The notes below the pieces were generated by a model. It was not told where the DNA came from. It saw only the letters and a program-made list of their open reading frames with translations, and did no database searches. A stretch of DNA of 21,566 nucleotides from a virus: positions 1-21,566 of IMG/VR virus record IMGVR_UViG_3300007541_000273; one strand, written 5' to 3'. Below, in pieces: positions 1 to 7,391 of the stretch (its first letter is position 1; every line of letters starts with the position of its first letter). The position numbers and the translations under genes are program-made.

Positions 1-285
1 GGGGAAGCTTTACAGTATGTAAAAGATCAAACAGAGGCTATCTGTTTAGAAGCTGTTAAACAAAATGGGGAAGCTTTACAGTATGTAAAAGATCAAACAG
101 AGGCTATCTGTTTAGAAGCTGTTAAAAAAAATTGGGAAGCTTTACGGTATGTAAAAAATCAAACAGAGGCTATCTGTTTAGAAGCTGTTAAAAAAGATGG
201 GTACGCTTTACAGTATGTAAAAGATCAAACAGAGGCTATCTGTTTAGAAGCTGTTAAACAAGATAGGTACGCTTTACGGTATGTA
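1..285 (+). repeat. 66-bp tandem repeat, about 4.3 copies
   Basis: Units begin at 1, 67, 133, 199 and 265; the last one diverges after about 285. Units 1 and 2 differ at a single base near their ends. Units 3 and 4 differ by a handful of bases, for example GAA to TAC at the second codon. The period is a multiple of three and keeps the reading frame. The high identity points to recent duplication or gene conversion. The window opens exactly at a unit boundary, so the copy number seen here may be incomplete. Confidence 0.95.
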
Positions 286-459
286 GATAAATCAATTTTT
301 AGAAATAAGTTAGATTCACTTGAGAAAATACATGATGATTATGTGAATATCAACAAACAATTAATAAATGATATTAAGTCGATATTGTTTAATAAATCAG
401 TAAATAATGATGATAAGATTGAATTTGTTAAAAAAATTTTTAAGGAGATGGAGAAATGA
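1..459 (+). CDS. DUF4116-type repeat protein, 3' part (5' end outside window)
   Basis: Frame 1 is open from the first base to TGA at 457-459, giving 152 codons without a start. The first ~95 residues are four complete copies and one partial copy of a 22-residue unit (GEALQYVKDQTEAICLEAVK and two more residues). This resembles DUF4116 repeats (A-L-x-x-V, then h-C-L-x-A-V), a helical repeat of unknown function seen in some bacteria, phages and giant viruses. The last ~58 residues are non-repetitive, charged and probably helical. The stop overlaps the ATG of the next gene, so the two are probably co-translated. A role in protein binding is only inference from the repeat type. The repeat assignment is fairly sure; the function is unknown. 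Confidence 0.7.
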   Translation, partial: GEALQYVKDQTEAICLEAVKQNGEALQYVKDQTEAICLEAVKKNWEALRYVKNQTEAICLEAVKKDGYALQYVKDQTEAICLEAVKQDRYALRYVDKSIFRNKLDSLEKIHDDYVNINKQLINDIKSILFNKSVNNDDKIEFVKKIFKEMEK

Positions 460-704
460 ATGAATTAGAATTTGAAAGAAGAGATAAATTAAGAAATAGA
501 GTCTTAGGTGAAGTAGAAAATTTAATCAGCTTACATGAAAAATGGGTGATTTGGAATCAAATTGATAACTTAATTTCTATTGATACCCAAATATCAAGCA
601 GTGATGACGTGATATTAGATAACCTTGTAACTTTTTCACATAAAAAAAATTTATTTATGCAAAATTTAATTAGGAATTTAGATAGGTTGGTGAGTGATGA
701 GTAG
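456..704 (+). CDS. Small hypothetical protein, 82 aa
   Basis: It starts at ATG 456, which overlaps the TGA of the repeat gene (ATGA). AAGGAG lies 8 bases upstream, so both the start and translational coupling are credible; ATG 460 is an alternative. The protein is charged and probably helical (RRDKLRNRVLGEVENLISLH), with no membrane segment or recognisable motif. It ends in TAG at 702-704, overlapping the ATG at 697 of the disrupted DUF551 gene. Function unknown. Confidence 0.65.
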   Translation: MNELEFERRDKLRNRVLGEVENLISLHEKWVIWNQIDNLISIDTQISSSDDVILDNLVTFSHKKNLFMQNLIRNLDRLVSDE

Positions 705-932
705 TTATGACTTTATAGGATTTTCATTAAGTCAAGCAAGAAAATACTCATATTTTGCGGAAACAATACCACTCAAATAGGAATATTTGCGGAAATATCT
801 AAGTATGCAAAAGGTGATAGCTGTGGCGAATATTGGTTTTTCGAAAACTCAAACAGTGAGTACTCATTTGCTAACCAAGAAATAACACACTGGATGCCGC
901 TACCAGAACCACAAGAAGAGGATAACAAATGA
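697..932 (+). pseudogene. DUF551-like gene, apparently frameshifted
   Basis: ATG 697 opens a frame that stops after 27 residues at 778-780 (MSSYDFIGFSLSQARKYSYF and seven more). The -1 frame downstream, open from 711 to TGA 930-932, reads KILIFCGNNTTQIGIFAEIS and ends THWMPLPEPQEEDNK. The HWMPLPEP ending is the hallmark of DUF551, a small domain of unknown function common in phages. That frame has no ATG, GTG or TTG before the domain. Adding one A to the AAAA run at 741-744 would join the halves into a 78-residue protein of normal DUF551 layout. Its TGA overlaps the next ATG (929), as expected for a formerly intact gene. It could be a real mutation, a sequencing error in the homopolymer or, less likely, programmed -1 slippage. 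Confidence 0.6.
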
Positions 933-1270
933 CCGTTTTTGATAAATTAAACGAAGAACAACTTACGAAATTATACAAGGGAGAATTTTTGGAATGGAAA
1001 ATGGTGCTTAGTGAAGTTTTATCAGCTTTTGAAAGCGACCATTTTAGCATACAACTCCCTAAAAGTCTTTACAATACTATTGCGACGCGACAAATTTCAT
1101 TAGGAAGTCTATTGACACCGTTAACAATGCTCTCAGCATTGTTTATTAATTGTGCGTTTCGCCCACATTCACATGGTGAAAGTATATTGTTGTTAACTGT
1201 TAAAAAAAAATATTCGTTTAAATTATATGAATTTAATATACCAAAGAATCCTAAAAAATATCAAATTTAA
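929..1270 (+). CDS. Hypothetical protein, 113 aa
   Basis: ATG 929 overlaps the TGA of the DUF551 frame, with a GAGGA element just upstream. The N-terminal half is helical and charged. Residues ~55-75 (SLGSLLTPLTMLSALFINCA) form one moderately hydrophobic stretch that may be a buried helix or a weak membrane segment. The C-terminus is lysine-rich (KNPKKYQI). No family recognised. The tight coupling to its neighbours supports it being a real gene. Confidence 0.55.
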   Translation: MTVFDKLNEEQLTKLYKGEFLEWKMVLSEVLSAFESDHFSIQLPKSLYNTIATRQISLGSLLTPLTMLSALFINCAFRPHSHGESILLLTVKKKYSFKLYEFNIPKNPKKYQI

Positions 1271-1294
1271 AAGAAGCGTAGCTATAGGTGTTTT

Positions 1295-1639
1295 ATGAAA
1301 ACTAAAAGACAAAATGATAAATTGGGGTATAATCCTGAAACAATACCATTAAAACCAAACACAAGATACGTAGTTAGTGAACAATCTAGAGAACTATGGG
1401 ATAAATTTATGAATAGTAAAAAAGAGAAATTAAATTTTAATGATTTAAGTCATAAAGAACAAATGTTGTTAAGTAAATATTATCAATACATGGAATTAAA
1501 AACAGAAGAGTTTTTCAAAACAAACAACATAGAGTGTGCTGGTTTATCTTTAAAAGCTACTTTTGATAGTTTTGAAATTAAAGAAAAAACTAAAAACATC
1601 AAATCTTTAAAGATATGTGGCAAAGAACTAAAATTATGA
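1295..1639 (+). CDS. Hypothetical protein, 114 aa
   Basis: The start is ATG 1295 with a modest AGGTG element about 6 bases upstream. The protein is soluble, lysine- and glutamate-rich, with no membrane segment. The central part (LWDKFMNSKKEKLNFNDLSH) looks helical. I do not recognise a family. Its TGA (1637-1639) overlaps the most likely start of the next gene (ATGA), indicating an operon. Confidence 0.55.
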   Translation: MKTKRQNDKLGYNPETIPLKPNTRYVVSEQSRELWDKFMNSKKEKLNFNDLSHKEQMLLSKYYQYMELKTEEFFKTNNIECAGLSLKATFDSFEIKEKTKNIKSLKICGKELKL

Positions 1640-1836
1640 TCACAATTACTATTCTGTTAATAATTACTTTGCTGTTTATTTCATACTTTATGGTATGTCT
1701 TACCGAGTATTACAATTACAGTATATTAGATAAGTTATTAGCAACGTGTAAATTTTTCTTAATTATATGTTTTTATATTTTTTTAATGTATTTGTTAGAA
1801 TTGTTTTTACAATACTCAATTGACAACTGGTGGTAA
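1636..1836 (+). CDS. Small two-helix membrane protein, 66 aa
   Basis: I place the start at ATG 1636, which overlaps the upstream stop as ATGA. The longer in-frame ATG at 1615 lies inside the previous gene and lacks a ribosome binding site. Residues ~2-22 (ITITILLIITLLFISYFMVC) and ~38-58 (TCKFFLIICFYIFLMYLLEL) are strongly hydrophobic, giving two membrane helices with a short loop. Size and topology would fit a holin-like or membrane-modulating phage protein, but there is no specific motif and no lysin next to it. Function unknown. Confidence 0.55.
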   Translation: MITITILLIITLLFISYFMVCLTEYYNYSILDKLLATCKFFLIICFYIFLMYLLELFLQYSIDNWW

Positions 1837-1838
1837 TT

Positions 1839-2153
1839 ATGAACAACATGAAACAACAAATCCTATCAATACAACCAGTAAATGAAGATTACAGTAGCGC
1901 AAATGAAAAACTGGATTTTGAAATAAAAAAGTACAATTTCAACGAACGTAAATATTATGCAAACTATGTTTTATTCTTCACTGTTGGATGCTTTGCTGCA
2001 ATTATGGCTTTAGTGCTTGTTACCGCGATATGTGCAAGCAAAGGTGTTAAGTTTTTAGATACTAGTGTTTTAATATCTTTTATTGGCTTGATAGGCACGA
2101 ATATCGTTGGGGTATTAGTTGTAATCGTTAAATATTTGTTTAAAGGTGATTAG
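1839..2153 (+). CDS. Two-helix membrane protein, 104 aa
   Basis: ATG 1839 follows the upstream stop (1834-1836) by two bases. A GTG at 1830 is possible but overlaps the neighbour and adds only three residues. Residues 1-45 are polar and charged. Two membrane helices follow (about 46-68, VLFFTVGCFAAIMALVLVTA, and about 78-99, VLISFIGLIGTNIVGVLVVI), then a short lysine-containing tail. This topology places an N-terminal domain on one face of the membrane. No family recognised. Confidence 0.55.
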   Translation: MNNMKQQILSIQPVNEDYSSANEKLDFEIKKYNFNERKYYANYVLFFTVGCFAAIMALVLVTAICASKGVKFLDTSVLISFIGLIGTNIVGVLVVIVKYLFKGD

Positions 2154-2155
2154 AT

Positions 2156-2311
2156 ATGATTAAAGGACAAGAATGGAAAGCTGCAAGAAAGGTTGTGCAA
2201 TTGGTAATAAAAAAAGAAGTTAATCACATTGATTTAATTAAATTACCGATGGATATACTGCATAGAGTATTTTTAATATTAGATAGAAAAAATATGTGGC
2301 ATAGATGGTAA
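2156..2311 (+). CDS. Small hypothetical protein, 51 aa
   Basis: This short ORF starts at ATG 2156, two bases after the upstream stop, with AAAGGTGATT at a good spacing. It encodes a basic peptide starting MIKGQEWKAARKVVQLVIKK and ending NMWHRW. It fills an otherwise empty interval in a tightly packed operon, which supports it being real. No motif seen; function unknown. Confidence 0.5.
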   Translation: MIKGQEWKAARKVVQLVIKKEVNHIDLIKLPMDILHRVFLILDRKNMWHRW

Positions 2312-2347
2312 TATAATATATAATGTCAAAAAACAAAAGGATAATAT

Positions 2348-2821
2348 ATGATAGAGATCAAACATCAAATTGTTGATTGCAACCCAAGTCACACTTACTT
2401 TTATATAACAGATTCAGATTATAACAATGATGGTATAAAATTTGTTATTCGAAATGATGGTCATATTGCAATTATGACATGTAAGGTGGTAGATGAATTA
2501 AATAATTTATATTATTCACTTAATGGGGTTATAAGTGTAAAAATAATTGCAGATTACAACTTAAAAGACTCAACTGTAAAATGCAAATTCGTATATGATT
2601 CAACAGTTACTTACTCAGAAAATAAATATATTGTCAAAAATGTTGATGATATGATTAATTTTGCAAAAGAAGGATGGAATGAGTTATTAGAAAGTTCTGA
2701 AAAGTATAAAAAGTTAGAACGTGCGATTAGGAAATTGAAAATTTTATTTGAGAAAGATCATGATGTTTTTGAGAGAGTTAATTTAATGTTATTTAATGAG
2801 AGTTTGAATGTTGTATCATAA
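2348..2821 (+). CDS. Hypothetical protein, 157 aa
   Basis: ATG 2348 is preceded by AAAGGAT at a good distance. The first ~105 residues alternate in a beta-strand-like way (HTYFYITDSD, GIKFVIRNDGHIAIMTCKVV, YSLNGVISVKIIADYNLKDS). The last ~50 residues are helical and charged (AKEGWNELLESSEKYKKLER). The architecture is therefore probably a beta domain plus a helical tail. No family recognised. It overlaps the DUF3310 gene by 14 bases. Confidence 0.55.
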   Translation: MIEIKHQIVDCNPSHTYFYITDSDYNNDGIKFVIRNDGHIAIMTCKVVDELNNLYYSLNGVISVKIIADYNLKDSTVKCKFVYDSTVTYSENKYIVKNVDDMINFAKEGWNELLESSEKYKKLERAIRKLKILFEKDHDVFERVNLMLFNESLNVVS

Positions 2822-3290
2822 TATAAAATTGAAAGATAGTGAATTTACTTATTTAGAGTATATTAATAAATTTGTTGAATGTTTTAATAAAACATCTATT
2901 TTGAATAAATTAAGACATCACAATGGAATGTTAACACTTAATGGTGAACATCATATTGACATCGCAGGAGCATTGTCTATGGACAATCTTTCATCATGTG
3001 ATTTAAAACTTTTTATTAACAGGTGCGTTAAAAATTTATTGGAAAAAGAAAATTCAAAATCAACACACCCACTTCTAAACCCAAAAAGCAAACACTATGA
3101 TCAGCCAGATGGTCGTGAGGGAATTGAATTGCTTGAACAAATGTTTACAACAGAACAACTAAAGTCTTGGGCTTTGATCACTGCAATGAAATATAGGTTG
3201 AGAATTGGTAGAAAAGATGATGGCGAAAAAGAATTATTAAAAATTAAAACTTATGAAGATTATTATAAATACTTAAATAAAAAGGGTTAG
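2808..3290 (+). CDS. DUF3310 domain protein, 160 aa
   Basis: The C-terminal part (residues ~96-152) carries the DUF3310 pattern: KHYDQPDGREGIELLEQMF, then a helix with AMKYRLRIGRKDD and a lysine-rich helix near TYEDYY. This family is widespread in phages, where it is sometimes labelled nucleotide kinase-like. Its biochemical role is not established. In many DUF3310 proteins the second motif is KYLWRxGxK; here it is KYRLRIGRK. The ~90 residues before the domain are an extension I do not recognise. The start at 2808 overlaps the upstream gene by 14 bases. Confidence 0.7.
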   Translation: MLYHNIKLKDSEFTYLEYINKFVECFNKTSILNKLRHHNGMLTLNGEHHIDIAGALSMDNLSSCDLKLFINRCVKNLLEKENSKSTHPLLNPKSKHYDQPDGREGIELLEQMFTTEQLKSWALITAMKYRLRIGRKDDGEKELLKIKTYEDYYKYLNKKG

Positions 3291-3292
3291 AT

Positions 3293-3421
3293 ATGATTAG
3301 GAAAGATGTTTTTGAATCAATTAAAAGAGCAGATCAAGAGGGCTTATTGGATATGGCTTTAGAAGTTCATGGTATTAGTATTGAGCAGTATAAATTAACA
3401 TTAGAGGAGATGGAAAGATGA
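3293..3421 (+). CDS. Small hypothetical protein, 42 aa
   Basis: ATG 3293 follows the DUF3310 stop by two bases. The acidic, helical peptide begins MIRKDVFESIKRADQEGLLD, and its TGA overlaps the ATG of the next gene (ATGA at 3418). The same spacing pattern on both sides supports a real gene in a coupled operon. No motif; function unknown. Confidence 0.5.
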   Translation: MIRKDVFESIKRADQEGLLDMALEVHGISIEQYKLTLEEMER

Positions 3422-3621
3422 TTTATTTGTTAGGTTGCTTGTTAGTTGCAGTTATGTTTTTATGTGTTTATTTTAGTGGTATGGGTTCAAGTTGGATGTA
3501 TAAGTTGAAGGAAAAAAATGGTAAATTACTGTTAGCGGTTATCGTTGGAATGATTGCGTTGTCATGGTTAACAATTATAGTATTCGTTATTTACTATCTT
3601 TGGAAGCAATATGTTAAATGA
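3418..3621 (+). CDS. Two-helix membrane protein, 67 aa
   Basis: The ATG overlaps the upstream TGA. GAGGAGATGG about 8-14 bases upstream provides a ribosome binding site. Helix 1 is residues ~2-22 (IYLLGCLLVAVMFLCVYFSG), then a short basic loop (YKLKEKNGK), then helix 2 at ~38-60 (LLAVIVGMIALSWLTIIVFV). This is a small integral membrane protein of unknown role; a holin is possible but unsupported. Confidence 0.55.
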   Translation: MIYLLGCLLVAVMFLCVYFSGMGSSWMYKLKEKNGKLLLAVIVGMIALSWLTIIVFVIYYLWKQYVK

Positions 3622-4054
3622 TCTTATTGGTAAAACATTTGGAAGACTAACAGTTAAGGATATTTCTACTCCGAGGCGTTATAATAAAAATATTCAACAG
3701 ATGTTAGAATGTGTATGTAGCTGCGGAGCAGATAATGTTATTGTTCAAAAGACGCACTTGAAAAATGGATATGTAAAATCATGTGGTTGCTTGTGGCGTG
3801 AGCAAATAAAAAAAGGACGTGATATGAAGATTGTTGCTGATAAACAGAAGATAATTGATAATAAAACACTACTTCCATTGAGCGTTGTTCAGGAATTTAT
3901 AAAGGCAAATAAAATTAAAAAAATAACAGAAAATACTGGTTTGGATTATAAAACAATAAGGTCTGTTAGAGATGCAAAAATGTGTGACTTAAATATTAAT
4001 AGTTCTTCTGTTGATAAAATTGCTAAAATGATTTTGGAAGAAAGAAATGCTTAA
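3611..4054 (+). CDS. Zinc-knuckle (CxC...SCGC) DNA-binding protein with C-terminal HTH-like part, 147 aa
   Basis: Residues 5-61 read LIGKTFGRLTV, then CVCSCG (Cys34, 36, 38), then KSCGCL (Cys58, 60). This GxxFGRLTV...CxCG...SCGCL module is the zinc-binding N-terminal segment known from many phage HNH/AP2-type homing endonucleases and related small DNA-binding proteins. No HNH or GIY-YIG nuclease motif follows. Instead residues ~97-125 (VVQEFIKANKIKKITENTGL) resemble a helix-turn-helix. It may be a regulator or a relic of a homing endonuclease. A protein with the same CxCG...SCGCL signature lies on the other strand at 16254-16544. Confidence 0.6.
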   Translation: MLNDLIGKTFGRLTVKDISTPRRYNKNIQQMLECVCSCGADNVIVQKTHLKNGYVKSCGCLWREQIKKGRDMKIVADKQKIIDNKTLLPLSVVQEFIKANKIKKITENTGLDYKTIRSVRDAKMCDLNINSSSVDKIAKMILEERNA

Positions 4055-4418
4055 AATTGGAATATTTATCACTTTTATTTTCGTATCTGTTTTGATTTTT
4101 TTTGGTATAAAAAACGGAAAAGTTGCTGAGATGTCTTACAGCTTGCAGTGGGACATATTGGCAAGTATTGGTTTAGGAGGAGCAGTTATAGGTGCAATGT
4201 TAGTAGCAACTTGTGTGCCAAAAAACATTATGATTGCTCAATTAATTTGGGTAATTACTAATGGTTACAGTACAATATATCATACATTTCATAGTCAATT
4301 GATAAATTATGTCATTTTGTACTCAATATTTACGATAACAGCTATTTTTGGATCAGTAATAATGTGGAGGAAATTAAATCATGAAGAAGACCGTGGTTAT
4401 GTTGATCCTTATCTTTAG
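4047..4418 (+). CDS. Four-helix membrane protein, 123 aa
   Basis: ATG 4047 overlaps the end of the zinc-knuckle gene, and GGAAG lies upstream. About four hydrophobic segments are visible: residues 3-20, 36-56, 61-80 and 85-106. They end in a charged tail (WRKLNHEEDRGYVDPYL) that overlaps the signal peptide coding of the next gene. It could be a small transporter-like or holin-like protein; nothing in the sequence decides. Its adjacency to a spanin-like lipoprotein makes a lysis role worth testing. Confidence 0.5.
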   Translation: MLKIGIFITFIFVSVLIFFGIKNGKVAEMSYSLQWDILASIGLGGAVIGAMLVATCVPKNIMIAQLIWVITNGYSTIYHTFHSQLINYVILYSIFTITAIFGSVIMWRKLNHEEDRGYVDPYL

Positions 4419-4773
4419 TTTGATCGGTTGTAGCACGATAATGAGCGCATTTAGTGCTATAAGTGGATTGTTTGGATCGAGTCAAGATTCAACTCATGTA
4501 AATAATAATTTAGATGCTCAAAATGGTGATAACAAATCAAATAAAGTAGAATCTGATAAGATAGAAAATAGTAAAGTTTCAGGTCGTGATCAAACCGAAT
4601 ACTCAGCAAAGGAATTAGTTGTTAACCAAGGTAGTATATGGGATCATTCAATTGCTTTCATATTAGGATTTGTTCTTTCTAGTCTTGCAACTTTTTTAGT
4701 TGGATGGCATATAAGGTCTCCAAGATGGATAGAAAATAGAAGAAATTTAAAAAAATCGTTGACAAGTAAATAA
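4381..4773 (+). CDS. Lipoprotein with C-terminal membrane helix, possible unimolecular spanin, 130 aa
   Basis: GGAGG lies upstream of ATG 4381, and the gene overlaps the previous one by 38 bases. Residues 1-17 form a lipoprotein signal peptide ending in a lipobox (LIFSLIGC, acylated Cys17). A polar Ser/Asn/Lys-rich linker of about 70 residues follows, then a membrane helix at ~90-109 and a basic tail (RSPRWIENRRNLKKSL) that would stay in the cytoplasm. An outer-membrane lipid anchor plus an inner-membrane C-terminal helix is the layout of u-spanins such as T1 gp11, which is of similar size. The neighbouring genes are replication genes, not an obvious lysis cassette, so the function is inference. 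Confidence 0.5.
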   Translation: MKKTVVMLILIFSLIGCSTIMSAFSAISGLFGSSQDSTHVNNNLDAQNGDNKSNKVESDKIENSKVSGRDQTEYSAKELVVNQGSIWDHSIAFILGFVLSSLATFLVGWHIRSPRWIENRRNLKKSLTSK

Positions 4774-4787
4774 TTACTATGTATCTT
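4759..4787 (+). promoter_or_regulatory. Likely sigma70 promoter for the replication operon
   Basis: A perfect -35 TTGACA (4759-4764) and a 17-base spacer precede TATCTT (4782-4787, 4 of 6 matches to TATAAT). It overlaps the last codons of the lipoprotein gene and points at the 77-residue gene and primase, whose first ATG is 36 bases downstream. No experimental evidence. Confidence 0.45.
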
Positions 4788-4823
4788 TGACCATGAAGAA
4801 ACAAAAGACAAAAGGAGTCAGTT

Positions 4824-5057
4824 ATGGTCAGTCAATTAATTTCAGTAGCACATGTATTGGGTCAGTATCTACCTGATGTAAATCCAGTTGATATTTCATT
4901 TGGCACTTTATACAAAAACGGTAATATCTTGCTTATGGAGGATGATTTTAATTTAGCTGTCAAGACATTAGAGCTAAATGTTTTAAGAAATAAAACAAAA
5001 TTTGGTATTCAGCAAGTTGCAACATACATGGGCATTACTTTCACAAATTGGATTTGA
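4824..5057 (+). CDS. Hypothetical protein, 77 aa, first gene of the replication operon
   Basis: A strong AAAGGAG lies 6 bases before ATG 4824, behind the promoter at 4759-4787. The protein is small and of mixed character (for example LLMEDDFNLAVKTLELNVLR), with no membrane helix or known motif. It ends three bases before the primase start. Its place as the first gene of the replication transcript suggests an early role, but nothing more specific can be said. Confidence 0.6.
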   Translation: MVSQLISVAHVLGQYLPDVNPVDISFGTLYKNGNILLMEDDFNLAVKTLELNVLRNKTKFGIQQVATYMGITFTNWI

Positions 5058-5060
5058 ATT

Positions 5061-7391
5061 ATGTACAAAATAAGAACTGGTGTTGGTATTGATAGGATGG
5101 GTAAGAATGCTGAAATAACCATTCATCAAATAATTAATGCAGTTGAAAAAGCTAGAATAATCACAAGATCAGATAAAAACAAACAAGAATGGATATTATT
5201 TGGAGAATCCTCTGGGAGAAAACGAGATGACGTAAAAAACAGGTGTATACTTTCAATTGATATAGATAATACAACAAATACAATAAGTTACATAAAAAAT
5301 TTGCTTGTCAATTCAGGGTATAATTACATACTGTACACAACTGTAAATCATTCACTTGAAGCACCTAGGTGTAGAATTTTAGTGCCACTGATAGAAGTTA
5401 TTATTTCTGAACAGTATTCTCAGGCTGTTAAGTCTTTCATAAATATATCAGGACTTGATGGTTTAATTCCTCTTGATCCTAAAAAACCAGCAATAGATGA
5501 AAAAAGCTTTGAATGTCAGCAAGTAATGTATATTGGATGCAGGAACGAGGACGAGTATGAGTATGATTATGAAGTTGATATGCAATTTTTTAAGCATAAA
5601 AATATTAATTTATCCAATAAAAAAAACAAAGAAAATAAGATTTCAAACAAAACAGAGGAAGAGAAAATTGTAGACGCTTTATCCTACATACCTTCTGATG
5701 ATAGAGATATTTGGATTGCTGTTGGAATGGCTTTATATCACGGTCTTGGTAATAGTCAAGAGGCTTTTTCAATATGGGATGATTGGAGCAAAACAAGCCA
5801 CAAATACAAACAAAAAGGGATGATAAAAACTTGGGGTAGTTTTAATAGGGAAGGCTCTGTTAGAGGTCTTGGAACTATTTATCATTATGCAGAAGAAAAT
5901 GGATTTGTTAATTATTGTATTGATTCAAATGTTGAACTGTATGTTACTGATGAATTTAATAGATCAATTGATAACATGGTTGAGAATTGGAAAAAAAGTA
6001 AACTTGAAGAGCAGTCTGAAATAAACGAGGAAATCGTTTTAAAGTCTATTGAAAAAAGTAAAAAAACTGATATTGAAATAGAAGAAGAAAAAATAAAGAT
6101 TGAGAAAGAAAGTGGTGTTAAGTTGCCGATCCCAAAAAAAGGAATTTTAAAAGATATATATGAATACATAAGAAAGAAGTCTATTTATTTTGTACCGGAG
6201 GCTGCGATTATGACTGCAATATCAGTTGTAGGTTGTGCAGCAAGTAAGACTCGTGAAAGTCCTACTGGAACGAGAACATCTTTGTATTCTGTTATATTAG
6301 CACCTTCAAGTTCAGGAAAGAATGCTAGCGCTACATTCATTGATGATCTGATAGATGCAGATGATCTTGAAACTTGCAATATATCATTAAGCAGCGGATT
6401 TCATAGCGTAAGTGCTTTAGGTGAGATATTAAAAACTCCAAAAAATCCGATAATTGTTGTTGACGAAGCCAGCGCTTTGTTTTCTCAACTTCTTTCGGGT
6501 GACAATAAGGGATCGATGGCAGGTACTCAGCAAGCTATGATGGCTATCAGCAGCAAGCAGGGATTAACATATCGTGGAGCGCAATATTCAAAAGCAAACA
6601 GCTCAATGAATGTTGAGGTTAAAAACGCAACATTAACTTTATTTGCTTTGAATACAAAAGACGATTTCCTAAAGCATTTCACAAAAGATAATGCAAGGAA
6701 TGGATTTGCAGGAAGGTTGCTTATTGCAACAAGTAATTCATTTGATGTTAAGGCTAATAAGAAGAACTATAAAGACAAAACGTTAATGGATAATATTGTA
6801 AAATTCATGACAATACTAACCCAGAAACAGAATGTTAATTTTTATAACCCAGAAGCAGAAGCAAGTGCTGATGACAATTTTGAACAAAATGTATTCGATA
6901 TTCAAACTGATCATTTCGCTAATGATGCTGTTGAGTCAAGATATTTTGAAATATCTGAGAATTATAGAGATACGGCTAAGGGTCTTGCAGAGCCTTATAG
7001 ATCATTGCTTGCTAAGCAGCCAGAAAACTTAATAAAGCTAGCTCATATATACGCTATATCTATGAATGTTAACGATACTATAATAGATGAAGATGCTTTG
7101 ACATTTGGTAAAGCATGTTGTGATTATTTTTACAATGTTCAAGCAAATGCTTTTCAATCTTTCGATGACCAGTCTGAAAGTTCTGACAATGTTGTGTATA
7201 TTCTTGATAAATTAAGATTATTTGATGGAATGGTTGACTTCACGTCTTTGCTAAGAAAATGCCGTAAATTCAGTAAGAAAAAACTAGATGAAGTGGTTAG
7301 AGACATAACAACAATGGATTATGCGACTATAGAGAATGGAAAGATAAAAATTACTAAAGATGGAATAGATTTTTTATCAAAAAGCCGTTGA
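5061..7391 (+). CDS. Primase-helicase (AEP-like primase, PriCT-2, DUF3987-like helicase), 776 aa
   Basis: Three parts are visible. Residues ~1-175 look like an archaeo-eukaryotic-type primase: SIDIDN with Asp67/Asp69 as metal ligands, then NHSLEAPRCRILVPL with His97 and Arg103. Residues ~198-285 match PriCT-2 (IWIAVGMALYHGLG, WDDWSKTSHKY, IKTWGSF, LGTIYHYAEENGF). After a charged linker (~300-355) comes a DUF3987/D5-like ATPase with Walker A APSSSGKN (Lys420) and Walker B IIVVDEAS (Asp468, Glu469), plus an arginine-rich stretch near FTKDNARNGFAGRLL. It would make RNA/DNA primers and unwind the replication fork. ATG 5061 follows the upstream gene by three bases; the ribosome binding site is weak, so coupling is likely. 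Confidence 0.85.
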   Translation: MYKIRTGVGIDRMGKNAEITIHQIINAVEKARIITRSDKNKQEWILFGESSGRKRDDVKNRCILSIDIDNTTNTISYIKNLLVNSGYNYILYTTVNHSLEAPRCRILVPLIEVIISEQYSQAVKSFINISGLDGLIPLDPKKPAIDEKSFECQQVMYIGCRNEDEYEYDYEVDMQFFKHKNINLSNKKNKENKISNKTEEEKIVDALSYIPSDDRDIWIAVGMALYHGLGNSQEAFSIWDDWSKTSHKYKQKGMIKTWGSFNREGSVRGLGTIYHYAEENGFVNYCIDSNVELYVTDEFNRSIDNMVENWKKSKLEEQSEINEEIVLKSIEKSKKTDIEIEEEKIKIEKESGVKLPIPKKGILKDIYEYIRKKSIYFVPEAAIMTAISVVGCAASKTRESPTGTRTSLYSVILAPSSSGKNASATFIDDLIDADDLETCNISLSSGFHSVSALGEILKTPKNPIIVVDEASALFSQLLSGDNKGSMAGTQQAMMAISSKQGLTYRGAQYSKANSSMNVEVKNATLTLFALNTKDDFLKHFTKDNARNGFAGRLLIATSNSFDVKANKKNYKDKTLMDNIVKFMTILTQKQNVNFYNPEAEASADDNFEQNVFDIQTDHFANDAVESRYFEISENYRDTAKGLAEPYRSLLAKQPENLIKLAHIYAISMNVNDTIIDEDALTFGKACCDYFYNVQANAFQSFDDQSESSDNVVYILDKLRLFDGMVDFTSLLRKCRKFSKKKLDEVVRDITTMDYATIENGKIKITKDGIDFLSKSR

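Noticed and set aside
1-285. CRISPR-like array
   Set aside because: The units are contiguous, in frame, encode a DUF4116-type repeat and have no unique spacers.
1819-1850. TTGACA at about 1820 as a promoter
   Set aside because: No -10-like box at 16-18 bases; it is inside coding sequence.
5605-6379. Antisense ORFs inside the primase-helicase gene
   Set aside because: They lie wholly within a well-supported gene, have no motifs and lack ribosome binding sites.
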